Counted from the first letter of the stretch, positions 17,632 through 26,471 are shown. The stretch: DNA of 35,107 nucleotides from an uncultured Flavobacteriales bacterium (GCA_937873385.1 CALMYC010000073.1:1-35107); one strand, 5' to 3'. Program-made: numbers and translations. Notes: generated from the letters alone by a model not told the origin.

Positions 17632-20070
17632 CTACCCCCGCAGCTCCGCCCCCACTTCCTTCTCAAACGCTTGACGGATGCGGCCCATGGCCTTCTCCAC
17701 CTGCTCGTCGGTGAGGGTCTTCTCGTTGTCCTGCAAAATGAAACTGAGTGCGTAGCTCTTCTTGCCCGCGGGCAGCTTATCGCCTTCATACACATCGAAG
17801 AGGCCCACTTCGCGGAGCAGCTTGCGTTCACTTTGGAAGGCGATCCGCTCCAGTGCCGCATAGTGCACCGCGCTGTCCAACAGCAAGCTCAGGTCGCGGC
17901 GCACCGACGGGAACCTGGCCACTTCCCGGTAAGTGGTTCTCTCCTTGCGCAGCAGTTCCGCGAGCGTTTCATCCATCAGCTCCGCATACCACGCAGCCTG
18001 ATCCACGTCAAAGGCTTTCCCCAGCGCTGGTTTCACTTCACCCAGTACGGCCACCACCCTTTTGCCGTGCTTCACTTCCACAGCGGCGATCAGCAAGGGA
18101 TGTTCCGCTACCGCATATGTGGTGCCGCCAGCCAGCCCCAGCCGATCCATCAGCAATTCCACTTCGGCCTTTGCATCGGTGAGTTCCGTTTTGCGCGCTT
18201 TGCTGCGCCAGCTCTCAGTCCCTTGGTTGCCGGTGATCAGCAGGGCCACCCGCTCGCTTTCCACGGTGAGCCCATCCTCGTTGATGGCGTAGGTGCGGCC
18301 CTTCTCGAAGAAGCGCAGGTCGTGCTGTTGGCGGGCCAGGTTGTGCGCAGCACTTTGCAACAGCCCGAAAAGCATCGTGGGCCGCATCACGTCCAGTTCA
18401 GCGCTGAGCGGGTTCTTCAAGTGCACCAGTTCCTTTTCCTGCGCCGCAGCCAACTTCACGGTGCGCGATCCGTTCACCAGCGAAGGCGTCATCACCTCAC
18501 GGAATCCGCGTGCGGCCAAATGCCGGGCGAGGCGTTGCCGGAAACCTTCATCCGTGGTATCCGGTTGCTGCACGGCGGGCACCATCAAGCGCTCCGGGAT
18601 GGGTACTTGGTCGAAGCCATGGATGCGCAGCACTTCCTCCACCAGGTCGGCTTCGCGCAATACGTCCACGCGGTAAGGCGGCACGTGTACGCGGATGCTG
18701 TGTGCCGTGCGATCGTTGATACGGCAATCGAGAAATTCAAGGATCTGCACAACATCATCCGGGGCGATGGCCATCCCGCAAAGGCGGTCCACCGTCGCGA
18801 ATTGCAATTCCACTTCGGCCCAGGGGCGGGGCTGCGCAATGTCCGTGATGGCCGAGCTGATGCGCGCCCCGGCCACTTCCTTCAGCAGCATGGCCGCGCG
18901 TTTCAGCGCATGCACGGTGATCTCCGGGTCGACGCCGCGCTCGAAGCGGAACGAAGCATCTGTGTTCAAGCCATGCCTGCGCGCGGTGCGGCGGATGGTG
19001 ACGGCATCGAAGCAGGCGCTTTCCAGGAAGATGGCCTTTGTGTTTTCGGATACGCCGCTGTGGGCCCCTCCGTACACACCGGCAAGGCAGGCACCCTGCT
19101 CTGCATCCGCGATGAGCAGGTCTTCCGTGCTGAGGGCAAGGTCCTTCTGGTCCAAGGTGACGAGGTGTTCGCCTGCGCGCGCCTTCCGGACAATGATCTT
19201 CCCACCCCCCAATTTGTCGGCATCGAAGGCATGGAGCGGTTGCCCCAGCTCATGTTGCACGAAGTTGGTGACGTCCACCACATTATTGATGGGCCTGAGG
19301 CCGACGCTTTTCAATCGCCCCTGCAACCAAGCCGGCGAGGGGCCGATGGTGAGCCCGGTAAGGGTAAGCCCGGCATAGCGCGGTGCAGCCTCCGGGGCTT
19401 GCACATCCACCGGAATGGTGCGCTTGTCATCATCTTGCCTGAAGCCGTCCACCGAAGGCAGCACCACCTTGTGTTTACTGCCTGTGCGGTGGTTCAACGC
19501 GGCGATGAGGTCACGCGCCACACCCCAATGGCCCAAGGCATCGGACCGGTTGGGCGTGAGGCCGATCTCAAGGATATGGTCTGCTTTCAATTGCAGTTGT
19601 TGCGCGGCCGGTGTTCCCACGGCTGCGGAAGCGTCCAGCACCATGATGCCCGCATGGTCGGTGCCCAAGCCCAGCTCATCGGCGGCGCAGATCATGCCGT
19701 GGCTCTCCACCCCGCGGATCTTGGCCTTCTTGATGGTGAATGGTACTCCGCCCATGGGATGCAGCGTGGCGCCCACGGTGGCCACCAGCACCTTCTGTCC
19801 GGCGGCCACATTGGGCGCGCCGCACACGATCTGCGACGGGGCTTCCGCCCCGATGTCCACTGAACAAACATGCAGGCGGTCGGCATCAGGGTGCTTTGTG
19901 CAGGAAAGCACCTCCCCCACCACCACGCCGGCAAGCATGCCCGGCACTGCTTCGGCGAGCTCCACGCCTTCCACCTCCAGGCCTGTGCTGGTAAGGATGT
20001 CCGCCGCTTGTTGCGGCGACAGGTTCTTCACGTCGATCAGCGAGCTGAGCCAATTCCAGGAGATGCGCAT
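17632..20070 (-). CDS. pheT: Phenylalanine--tRNA ligase beta subunit
   Basis: This is the large subunit of the (alpha-beta)2 enzyme that charges tRNA-Phe in the cytoplasm. From ATG 20070 it is 812 residues. MRISWNWLSSLIDVKNLSP opens the N-terminal domain; a tRNA-binding EMAP-like domain follows (EVLSCTKHPDADRLHVCSVD). The B3/B4 editing region, the B5 domain and the catalytic-like core come next, and the FDX-ACB anticodon-binding domain ends the chain (RFPSVRRDLSLLLD, then EKTLTDEQVEKAMGRIRQAF). pheS is not in the window, which is normal in Bacteroidota. The open frame extends to 20406, but that part crosses the divergent gene and is not pheT. A TACTTTCG element lies 29 bases upstream. Three hairpin repeats follow the stop. 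Confidence 0.95.
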   Translation of the reverse strand: MRISWNWLSSLIDVKNLSPQQAADILTSTGLEVEGVELAEAVPGMLAGVVVGEVLSCTKHPDADRLHVCSVDIGAEAPSQIVCGAPNVAAGQKVLVATVGATLHPMGGVPFTIKKAKIRGVESHGMICAADELGLGTDHAGIMVLDASAAVGTPAAQQLQLKADHILEIGLTPNRSDALGHWGVARDLIAALNHRTGSKHKVVLPSVDGFRQDDDKRTIPVDVQAPEAAPRYAGLTLTGLTIGPSPAWLQGRLKSVGLRPINNVVDVTNFVQHELGQPLHAFDADKLGGGKIIVRKARAGEHLVTLDQKDLALSTEDLLIADAEQGACLAGVYGGAHSGVSENTKAIFLESACFDAVTIRRTARRHGLNTDASFRFERGVDPEITVHALKRAAMLLKEVAGARISSAITDIAQPRPWAEVELQFATVDRLCGMAIAPDDVVQILEFLDCRINDRTAHSIRVHVPPYRVDVLREADLVEEVLRIHGFDQVPIPERLMVPAVQQPDTTDEGFRQRLARHLAARGFREVMTPSLVNGSRTVKLAAAQEKELVHLKNPLSAELDVMRPTMLFGLLQSAAHNLARQQHDLRFFEKGRTYAINEDGLTVESERVALLITGNQGTESWRSKARKTELTDAKAEVELLMDRLGLAGGTTYAVAEHPLLIAAVEVKHGKRVVAVLGEVKPALGKAFDVDQAAWYAELMDETLAELLRKERTTYREVARFPSVRRDLSLLLDSAVHYAALERIAFQSERKLLREVGLFDVYEGDKLPAGKKSYALSFILQDNEKTLTDEQVEKAMGRIRQAFEKEVGAELRG

Positions 20071-20099
20071 GCATGGTCCGCCCTTTGGCGGGCAGGCCG

Positions 20100-20107
20100 C
20101 GAAAGTA
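20100..20107 (-). promoter_or_regulatory. -7 element TACTTTCG for pheT
   Basis: TACTTTCG on the minus strand, 29 bases before the pheT ATG, fits TAnnTTYG. The leader between holds a short stem, CCGCC/GGCGG. No clear TTG box was found. Confidence 0.45.
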
Positions 20108-20150
20108 GCCATGGCAGTGCGCCCCGGGTATTGCTGCGAGGCATCGCCAT

Positions 20151-20158
20151 TATCTTCG
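20151..20158 (+). promoter_or_regulatory. -7 element TATCTTCG for the YhhN-family gene
   Basis: TATCTTCG lies nine bases before ATG 20168, and a TTG (20131-20133) lies 17 bases upstream of it, close to the Bacteroidota -33/-7 layout. The short distance implies almost no leader. It is divergent from the pheT element. Confidence 0.5.
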
Positions 20159-20167
20159 ACCCGACCC

Positions 20168-20902
20168 ATGGACCCCAAAAAGAACACGCTCCTGAACGGC
20201 GGCTTGTACCTGTTGGCCTTGATCGGCACCTGTGTGGCGCAGTTAAAGGGCCTGCATGTGCTGGAGTTCATCTGCAAGCCATTGTTGATGATCATCCTCT
20301 CATCCTGGTTCTTCTTCAACAGCCGCCGTTTGGGCGACCGCTTCACGCTGCTGGTGCAGGCAGGGCTGTTCTTTAGCCTGATCGGCGATGTTGTGCTGAT
20401 GTTCACCTATTGGGATGACTTCAATTTTTTGGTCGGTCTCGGGGCTTTTTTCCTGGCCCAGCTTTGCTATGCATTTGCGTTCGCACAGAACATTGCCGAC
20501 GTGGGGGGTGGCCTGGACGGGGTCCTGGTATCCGTGTTGATCGGCTTCGCCATCGGCACCTACGCGTTTTTCTTCAGCTGGGACCTGATGCCCCGCCTGG
20601 AGGAAGGCTTGGGTGTACCTGTCGGGGCCTATGTGGTGGCGCTTGCATTGATGGGGATCCTGGCTGCTTTCCGCTATAGGCGCACCTATCCGCGCAGTTT
20701 TTGGTTGGTGCTCATCGGTTCCCTGTTGTTCATCCTTTCGGACAGTGCGCTGGCCTGGGACCGCTTTCGCTCCCCCTTGAAATGGGCCCCGTTCTGGATC
20801 ATGGTCCCCTACGGGATCGCGCAGTTCATGATCGCCGCCGGTGCCCTTGCGCACGTGCTGGACCCGGACAACCTGCGCAGGCGGGAGGCCCTGACCACCT
20901 GA
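20168..20902 (+). CDS. YhhN/TMEM86 family membrane protein (lysoplasmalogenase-like)
   Basis: This 244-residue protein has about eight hydrophobic helices. Members of the YhhN/TMEM86 family cut the vinyl-ether bond of lysoplasmalogens, but bacterial members are not all tested. Landmarks are CKPLLMIILSSWFFF in helix 2, LFFSLIGDVVLMF with the conserved Gly-Asp, FFLAQLCYAFAFAQN and LFILSDSALAWDRF with the second conserved Asp. These polar residues inside helices mark the family. ATG 20168 follows a promoter-like TATCTTCG by nine bases; the longer open frame upstream is antisense to pheT. The gene converges with recG across a 14-base gap. Activity on plasmalogens is inferred from the family only. 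Confidence 0.85.
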   Translation: MDPKKNTLLNGGLYLLALIGTCVAQLKGLHVLEFICKPLLMIILSSWFFFNSRRLGDRFTLLVQAGLFFSLIGDVVLMFTYWDDFNFLVGLGAFFLAQLCYAFAFAQNIADVGGGLDGVLVSVLIGFAIGTYAFFFSWDLMPRLEEGLGVPVGAYVVALALMGILAAFRYRRTYPRSFWLVLIGSLLFILSDSALAWDRFRSPLKWAPFWIMVPYGIAQFMIAAGALAHVLDPDNLRRREALTT

Positions 20903-20916
20903 GCGGGCGCCGCAGA

Positions 20917-23019
20917 TCAGCCGATCCGTCCCCACACCGCCTTGTCCTTCATTTGTTCCCGCAGTGCGGCGGCGATGGGTGCGTTCCGGGGATCGAGCAG
21001 GCCCGGATCCCCGTCCAGCAACCGCTGTGCAGTGAGCCGGGCCTGTTGGAGCATGTCCGCGTCCTCTACCAGGTCCGCAAGATGCAACTGGGGAATGCCG
21101 CTTTGCTGTGTGCCCATCAGGTCACCCGGGCCCCGCAGGCGAAGGTCCACCTCGCTGATCTCGAACCCGTCCTGCGTGCGTACCATGGTGTTGATGCGCG
21201 TACGGCTGTCGTTGCCCAACTTGTCCCCGGTCATCAGGATGCAATAGCTGTGCTCCGCCCCGCGGCCCACGCGTCCGCGCAATTGGTGCAGTTGCGAAAG
21301 GCCGAAGCGTTCCGCGTTCTCCACCACCATCACGCTGGCATTGGGCACGTCCACGCCCACTTCGATCACCGTGGTGGCCACCAGCACGTTGGTTTCGCCC
21401 TTTGCAAAGCGCGCCATCTCGAAGTCCTTCACTTCCGGCGTCATGCGTCCATGCACGATGCCTACCGCGTATTTCGGCAATGGGAAGCGCCGCGACAGGC
21501 TTTCGTAGCCGTCGGTCACGTCCTTCAGGTCGCTCTTCCCGCTCTCCTCGATCAGCGGATAGACCACGTACACCTGCCTCCCTTTTTCGATCTCCGATTC
21601 CAGGAACCCGAAGACCGCGTTGCGTGAACTGTCGTAGCGGTGCACGGTCTTGATGGGTTTTCGCCCTGGCGGCAGTTCATCGATCACGCTCACGTCCAGG
21701 TCGCCGTACAGCGTCATGGCCAAGGTGCGCGGAATGGGCGTGGCGGTCATCACCAGCACGTGCGGCGGCACTTTTGCCTTGGCTTGCATGCGTGCGCGCT
21801 GGGCCACCCCGAACCGGTGCTGCTCATCGATCACCACTAGGCCGAGGTTATGGAATGCTACGCGATCCTCCAGCAATGCGTGCGTACCCACGAGGATGTG
21901 CACTTCGCCAACATGCAACGCCTTGAGCAGGCCATTCCGCTCGGCCGCCTTGGTGCTTCCGGTAAGCAGGCGCACCACCACGGGCAGTCCTTCCAGGAAG
22001 CGGGAGATGCTTTTGAAGTGCTGCTGGGCCAGGATCTCGGTGGGCGCCGAATCATTAAACTAAAAGTCATTGTCCAGGGCGATCAACATGCTGAGCAGCG
22101 CCACTAAGGTCTTTCCGCTGCCCACGTCGCCCTGCAGCAGCCGGTTCATCTGCCTGCCGGTGCCCATGTCCTTGCGGATCTCCTTCACCACGCGCTTCTG
22201 CGCGCCGGTAAGCTCGAAGGGCAGATGGTTGGTGTAGAACGAATTGAAGTGTGCCCCAACATGGGCGAAGACGTTTCCCCTTGCATCGAGCTGCATCAGT
22301 TGCTTTTGCTTGAGCAGCTGCAGTTGGTTGAAGAACAGCTCCTCGAACTTCAGGCGGTGCACGGCCATGTCCAACCGGTCCTGGGCCTGCGGGAAATGCA
22401 CCTCCATCACCGCTTCTTCCCTGCCAATGCCGCCCAGCTGGTCCACCAGGTCACGGCCCAAGGTTTCCGGCAATGCCCCTTTCAATTGGGGGAGCAGCAC
22501 CTGCACCAGCTTGCCCATGCCACGGCTGTTCAAGCCCTTGGCAGCGGCCTTTTCCGTGGTGCTGTACACGGGTTGCAAGGGCGTGGCCGATCCCTGGTCC
22601 CACGTGGTGGCCGCCTCGATCTCCGGGTGCGCCAGGTTGAACTTGTCGCGGAACAGGCCGGGCTTGCCGTAGACAATGTATTCCACGCCGTCCTTCAACA
22701 CAGGTTGCAACCAGCGCAGGCCCCTGAACCAGACCAGCTCGATGCTGCCGGTGGCGTCCACCAGTTCCGCGGTAAGCCTTCGGGCCTGTTTTTCACCCAC
22801 CATGCGCACCCTCTTCAGGATGCCTCGCAATTGCACCGGGGCACCTTCCTCCGTGATCCCGCTTATGCTGTTGAAGCGCGTGCGGTCCACATAACGGAAA
22901 GGGTAATGCAACAACAGGTCGCCATACGTGCCGATGCCCAATTCCTTGCGCAGCAGATCTCCCCGCTGCGGCCCCACGCCCTTGAGGTATTCGATCGGGG
23001 TTTCCAGCACGTCCGGCAT
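20917..23019 (-). pseudogene. recG: ATP-dependent DNA helicase RecG, interrupted by one in-frame TAG (probable artefact)
   Basis: RecG remodels stalled replication forks and Holliday junctions. A wedge/OB-fold N-terminal domain (VQLRGILKRVRMVGEKQ) is followed by Walker A in GDVGSGKTLVALL, DEQHRFG (motif II), MTATPIPRTLAMTLYGDLD (motif III), and motifs V and VI in TTVIEVGVDVPNASVMV and QLRGRVGRG. The frame is continuous from ATG 23019 to TGA 20917 except for TAG at 22060-22062, between helicase motifs I and Ia. The codons on both sides stay in register and no length is lost: ALDN-DF*FNDS-APTE against a family pattern close to ALDN-GFQVALM-APTE. The odd codons are AT-rich and match an Illumina primer, so the organism probably has an intact gene. 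A TATTTTCG element lies four bases before the ATG. Confidence 0.88.
22033..22070 (-). other. Illumina P5-primer-like patch inside recG
   Basis: On the minus strand 22056-22033 matches the start of the Illumina P5 primer (AATGATACGGCG...) at 22 of 24 positions. The half nearest APTE is natural recG sequence; the other half (AATGATTCGG and the T-rich bases before it, to about 22070) is not what RecG conservation predicts. One reading frame through it gives LMIRRPPRS, a peptide widely known from adapter-contaminated database entries. Confidence 0.85.
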
Positions 23020-23023
23020 GGCC

Positions 23024-23031
23024 CGAAAATA
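23024..23031 (-). promoter_or_regulatory. -7 element TATTTTCG for recG
   Basis: TATTTTCG on the minus strand ends four bases before ATG 23019. Transcription would begin at or within the start codon, so the message may be leaderless. It also supports this start over the longer frame to 23091. Confidence 0.5.
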
Positions 23032-23106
23032 GGTTTGGAAATTGGGAGGGGGAGAGGGTGCGAGGGGGAGAGGCAAGCCTAACGCAGCCAATGGTGCAAG
23101 TGCGGC

Positions 23107-23553
23107 TCACAAAACGCCCGGAACCAAACGCGCCACGCCCTTCATCACCTGCGGATATTCGGGGTGTAGCGCTGTAAGGCGCTTTTCCTCGTGGCGGATC
23201 TTCAGCACCAGGTCATCCGCTACGGCGGCCAGTGCCCCCCAACGCCAGACCGAAGGAGCTCCTACCGCAACGGCAATTCCGCAGAGCAGCACACTGAGGT
23301 ACATCGGATGGCGCACCAGCCGGTAGATGCCGCGCTTGGAAAGCGAATTGCCTTGGCGCGGTGCCGGCATCACGGTGAGGTTGTTGTTCCCCAGGGAAAG
23401 AGCGGCGATGAGAAAAACGATGATGCCGCTTGCGAACAGCAGCCAGCCCCACCATGGAAGCATCCAGCTACCTCCGAACACCAGCACGGCGATGCCTGCG
23501 AACTGTACGAGCACCAACAAACCGCCCAGGCGATCAACGCGTTGGGCGGGCAT
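23107..23553 (-). CDS. Small membrane methyltransferase (ICMT/PEMT-like)
   Basis: This 148-residue membrane protein belongs to the isoprenylcysteine-carboxyl/phospholipid methyltransferase group. Two hydrophobic segments (LVLVQFAGIAVLVFGG and WGWLLFASGIIVFLIAAL) are followed by the SAM-binding signature GIYRLVRHPMYLSVLLCGI and, near the end, KIRHEEKRLTALHPEYPQVM. The substrate (a lipid, a quinone or a thiol compound) cannot be deduced; prenylated proteins are not expected in bacteria. The start codon lies three bases beyond the pdhC stop, so it is translated from the same message as pdhA-pdhC. recG follows with its own promoter-like element. Confidence 0.8.
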   Translation of the reverse strand: MPAQRVDRLGGLLVLVQFAGIAVLVFGGSWMLPWWGWLLFASGIIVFLIAALSLGNNNLTVMPAPRQGNSLSKRGIYRLVRHPMYLSVLLCGIAVAVGAPSVWRWGALAAVADDLVLKIRHEEKRLTALHPEYPQVMKGVARLVPGVL

Positions 23554-23556
23554 GGA

Positions 23557-24867
23557 TCAGATGGATGCGGCACCCAGCATCAGCACGGGTTCCTCCAGCA
23601 TGCCTTTCAGCGTTTGCAGGAATGCCGACCCGGTGGCTCCGTCCACTACGCGATGGTCGCAGCTCAAGGTGAGCTTCATTATGTGGCCCGGCACCACGAT
23701 GCCATTCTTCACCACGGGCGTGTCCGCAATGGCGCCCACGGCGAGGATGCACGCATCCAGTGGATTGATGATGGCCGTGAACTCTTCGATGCCGAACATG
23801 CCGAGGTTGCTTATGGTGAAGGTGTTGCCTTCCCATTCCTGCGGCTGCAACTTTTTATTCTTGGCCCGTGTGGCATAATCACGCACCTCACTACCGATGG
23901 TGCGCAGGGGCTTGGTGTCCGCAAAGCGCACCACGGGCACCAACAGCCCTTCATCCACCGCCACGGCCACGCCAATGTGGATGTGCTCGTTGTAGCGGAT
24001 GCGGTCGCCCAGCCAGCTGCTGTTCACCTTGGGGTGCTGGCGCAACGCCATGGAAGCGGCCTTGATCACCAGGTCATTGAAGCTGATCTTGTCCGGGGCA
24101 ACTGCCTTGTTGATGGCCTCGCGCACGCCCATGCACGCGGACATATCCACGGCGATGGTGAGGTAGAAGTGCGGTGCACTGAACTTGCTTTCGGCCAGGC
24201 GCTTCGCGATGGTCTTGCGCATTTGGCTCACCGGCACTTCGGTGAAGGCCTCCACCTGCGCCATCTGCGGGGCTGAACCTCCCGCGAGATAGCTTTCGAT
24301 GTCCTGCTTCACAATGCGGCCCTCATCGCCGGTGCCTCGCACGCGGGCTATGTCGATGCCGCGCTCTTCGGCCAAGCGCTTGGCCAACGGGCTGGCCTTG
24401 ACGCGGCCATTTTCCGGTGCGGCATCCATCATGGTGCTGCGGATGGCGGCAAATGCGGGCGAGGGCTTGTGCGGTACCGTGGCCAAGGCCGGCGCTTCCT
24501 TCGTCCCTGCCGCTGCATCGCTCTTCTCTTCTTTCACCTCCTTCACCTCCTTCACTTCCTTCACTTCCTTCACCACGTTCACCTCCTTCCCCTTCTCCGC
24601 ATCCTTCAACAATCCACTGATGTCCTCCCCCTGCTTCCCGATGATCGCCAGCAGTGAATCCACGGGTGCGGCCTTGCCTGCGGGCACGCCGATGTGCAGC
24701 AGCACACCATCGTAATAGCTCTCAAATTCCATTGTGGCCTTGTCGGTCTCAATGTCCGCCAAGATCTCGCCGCTTTTCACCGGATCGCCAACTTTCTTGT
24801 GCCAGACGGACACCACCCCTTCGGTCATGGTGTCGCTCAAGTGCGGCATGTTGATCACTTCTGCCAT
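23557..24867 (-). CDS. pdhC: Pyruvate dehydrogenase E2 (dihydrolipoamide acetyltransferase)
   Basis: E2 moves the acetyl group from lipoate to CoA in the pyruvate dehydrogenase complex. The 436 residues hold one lipoyl domain (about 1-80, lipoylated Lys in IETDKATMEFES), a charged linker of repeated VKE, a peripheral subunit-binding domain (about 158-195, ASPLAKRLAEERGIDIARVR) and the catalytic acyltransferase domain, with the active site in SCDHRVVDGATGSAFL (HxxxDG) near the end. Some relatives carry two lipoyl domains; this has one. It starts two bases after pdhA ends. E1-beta (pdhB) is not here, as is usual in Flavobacteriales where pdhA-pdhC are adjacent and pdhB lies elsewhere. Confidence 0.95.
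   Translation of the reverse strand: MAEVINMPHLSDTMTEGVVSVWHKKVGDPVKSGEILADIETDKATMEFESYYDGVLLHIGVPAGKAAPVDSLLAIIGKQGEDISGLLKDAEKGKEVNVVKEVKEVKEVKEVKEEKSDAAAGTKEAPALATVPHKPSPAFAAIRSTMMDAAPENGRVKASPLAKRLAEERGIDIARVRGTGDEGRIVKQDIESYLAGGSAPQMAQVEAFTEVPVSQMRKTIAKRLAESKFSAPHFYLTIAVDMSACMGVREAINKAVAPDKISFNDLVIKAASMALRQHPKVNSSWLGDRIRYNEHIHIGVAVAVDEGLLVPVVRFADTKPLRTIGSEVRDYATRAKNKKLQPQEWEGNTFTISNLGMFGIEEFTAIINPLDACILAVGAIADTPVVKNGIVVPGHIMKLTLSCDHRVVDGATGSAFLQTLKGMLEEPVLMLGAASI
24533..24580 (-). repeat. 9-bp repeats encoding (VKE)n in the E2 linker
   Basis: Tandem GTGAAGGA(A/G)-type units encode VVKEVKEVKEVKEVKEEK between the lipoyl and subunit-binding domains. Unit length is a multiple of three, so changes in copy number keep the frame. 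Confidence 0.85.
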
Positions 24868-24869
24868 GT

Positions 24870-25913
24870 TCAGTCCTTGATGAACGGATAGTCCTTCTCT
24901 TTGTACACGTCGATGTAAAGCTCATCCAGCGGCGGCAACGGGCTTTCCTCGGCGAATTTCACGGCATCCTCCACTTCCTGTTTCACGTCCGCGTCCATTT
25001 TTTCCAATTCGGCTTCCGTGGCCCACTGGTTCGTGGTCAGCTTGCCCTTCACATCTTCCAGCGGGTCCTGGCGCTTGTATTCCTCCACTTCCTCCTTGGT
25101 GCGGTACTTGGCGGGGTCGCTCATGCTGTGGCCCCGGTACCGGTAGGTCTTTATCTCCAGCAGGAAGGGGCCCTCACCGGCCCGCACATGGGAGGCCGCA
25201 TCGGCAAATGCCTCGTGCACATCCTCGCAGCGCATGCCGTTCACCGGCGCTCCGGGCATGGCGTAACTGAGGCCCAACTTGTACATTTCATGCACGTTGC
25301 TGGTACGCTCCACGCTGGTGCCCATGGCGTAGTCATTGTTCTCGATCACGAACACCACGCGCAGCTTCCAGGTCATGGCCATGTTGAAGGTTTCATGCAG
25401 GATGCCTTGGCGCGCCGCACCATCGCCCATGAAGCAATACGTGACCTGGTCCCCTCCCCGGTATTTGTCCGCGAAGGCGATGCCCGCGCCGATGGCGATC
25501 TGCGCACCCACGATGCCGTGGCCGCCGAACAGGTTGCGCGCCTTGTCGAAGAAGTGCATGCTCCCGCCCTTGCCTTTGCTGCTGCCGGTGATGCGGCCAT
25601 AAAGCTCGGCCATCACTTCCTTGGCCGGGGTGCCCAGCATCAGGGGATGCGCGTGGTCCCGGTAGGCGGTGATGATGCGGTCGCCTTTGCGCATGGCGGT
25701 GGAAAGCCCCGCCAGGATGGCCTCCTGGCCGATGTAGAGGTGGCAGAAGCCGCCGAATTTCTGCTGGGTGTACAACTGGCCCGCTTTCTCCTCGAAACGG
25801 CGCATCAGCAGCATTTCCTTGTACCACCGGAGGTAGGTGTCCTTGCCGAAGGGGGAACTACCGGCTGGTGCCTTGCGGGACTTTGTGGCGTTGCTTGCAA
25901 TGGTCTTGCTCAT
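24870..25913 (-). CDS. pdhA: Pyruvate dehydrogenase E1 component, alpha subunit
   Basis: E1-alpha binds thiamine diphosphate and, with E1-beta, decarboxylates pyruvate and acetylates the lipoate of E2. From ATG 25913 it is 347 residues. LMRRFEEKAGQLYTQQKFGG opens the family fold; HLYIGQEAILAG, AYRDHAHPLMLG and GSMHFF follow. The ThDP motif runs from GDGAARQGILHETFNMA to ENNDYAMGTS (GDG...NN). YRYRGHSMSDPAKYRTKEEV is the loop that in mammals carries the phosphorylated serine. An open frame continues to 26549, but it overlaps cdd and lacks E1 character. A TATCTTTG element lies 19 bases upstream, so it can be transcribed apart from cdd. The pdhC start follows after two bases. Confidence 0.95.
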   Translation of the reverse strand: MSKTIASNATKSRKAPAGSSPFGKDTYLRWYKEMLLMRRFEEKAGQLYTQQKFGGFCHLYIGQEAILAGLSTAMRKGDRIITAYRDHAHPLMLGTPAKEVMAELYGRITGSSKGKGGSMHFFDKARNLFGGHGIVGAQIAIGAGIAFADKYRGGDQVTYCFMGDGAARQGILHETFNMAMTWKLRVVFVIENNDYAMGTSVERTSNVHEMYKLGLSYAMPGAPVNGMRCEDVHEAFADAASHVRAGEGPFLLEIKTYRYRGHSMSDPAKYRTKEEVEEYKRQDPLEDVKGKLTTNQWATEAELEKMDADVKQEVEDAVKFAEESPLPPLDELYIDVYKEKDYPFIKD

Positions 25914-25932
25914 GGAGCGGTAAGATGGCGCA

Positions 25933-25940
25933 CAAAGATA
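25933..25940 (-). promoter_or_regulatory. -7 element TATCTTTG for pdhA
   Basis: TATCTTTG on the minus strand is an exact TAnnTTTG match, 19 bases before the pdhA ATG and inside the 35-base gap after cdd. No good TTG box sits at the expected distance. Confidence 0.55.
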
Positions 25941-25948
25941 GCCAGCGG

Positions 25949-26446
25949 TCAACGGGCCTTGCTTTTCCGCAGCTGGCTGCTGTCGAAGGAAAGGGGCAGC
26001 AGTGTTTCGGCGCTGAAGGTTTCCACCACGGGCCCGCGCACGATGCCCAGCAGCAGCCGCATCGGCCCACCCTGGCGGCGCTCCTGTTCCACCAGCGCCT
26101 GCCTGCAGATGCCGCAGGGGGTCACCGGTCTTGTGCCGCGCACTTGGGGCACCACCACGGCAATGCTTTCCACTACACCCTTGGGCAGCACGGCCATGGC
26201 CGCGTGCAGGGCGGTGCGCTCCGCGCAGGTCCCTGCGGGGAAACTGGCGTTCTCCTGGTTGCTGCCGGGGATGATCTCGCCGCTGTCCATGCGGACAGCC
26301 GCGCCCACCTTGAACTTCGAGTAGGGCGCGTAGGCATTTCGCGCGGCCTTGGCCGCAAGTTCCAACAGTTCCCTGTCTTCGGCGGGAAGCCCCCCCCAGG
26401 AGGCATGGTGCATATAATGCAGTGCGATCTTGCGCGTGTTGGCCAT
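25949..26446 (-). CDS. cdd: Cytidine deaminase
   Basis: Cdd deaminates cytidine and deoxycytidine to uridines in pyrimidine salvage. The 165-residue length fits the tetrameric type. The zinc and catalytic motif is in NASFPAGTCAERTALHAA, with Cys as the first zinc ligand and Glu as proton shuttle; PCGICRQ gives the other two cysteines. AYAPYSKFKVGAAV, near residue 40, is the conserved N-terminal strand. cdd next to pdhA-pdhC is a gene order known from Flavobacteriaceae. A TACCTTCG element lies 17 bases upstream. The divergent neighbour is the VTC-domain gene at 26534. Confidence 0.93.
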   Translation of the reverse strand: MANTRKIALHYMHHASWGGLPAEDRELLELAAKAARNAYAPYSKFKVGAAVRMDSGEIIPGSNQENASFPAGTCAERTALHAAMAVLPKGVVESIAVVVPQVRGTRPVTPCGICRQALVEQERRQGGPMRLLLGIVRGPVVETFSAETLLPLSFDSSQLRKSKAR

Positions 26447-26463
26447 GCTTGCGATAAGAGCGC

Positions 26464-26471
26464 CGAAGGTA
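26464..26471 (-). promoter_or_regulatory. -7 element TACCTTCG for cdd
   Basis: TACCTTCG on the minus strand lies 17 bases before ATG 26446, in the gap between cdd and the divergent VTC gene. The match to TAnnTTYG is full, but no clear upstream box is seen. Confidence 0.45.

Noticed and set aside
17629-19863. A 744-residue open frame on the plus strand opposite pheT
   Set aside because: It is antisense to a gene with clear PheT domains, is rich in His, Gln and Arg as GC-rich shadow frames are, and shows no known motif.
20071-20406. Extension of pheT to 20406
   Set aside because: PheT proteins begin MRISxxWL at ATG 20070; the extension runs antisense through the YhhN-family gene.
22060-22062. 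Programmed readthrough or recoding of TAG in recG
   Set aside because: Other genes here also stop at TAG (aroA, pheT, the glucosaminidase), no recoding machinery is visible, and the primer-like patch explains the codon better.
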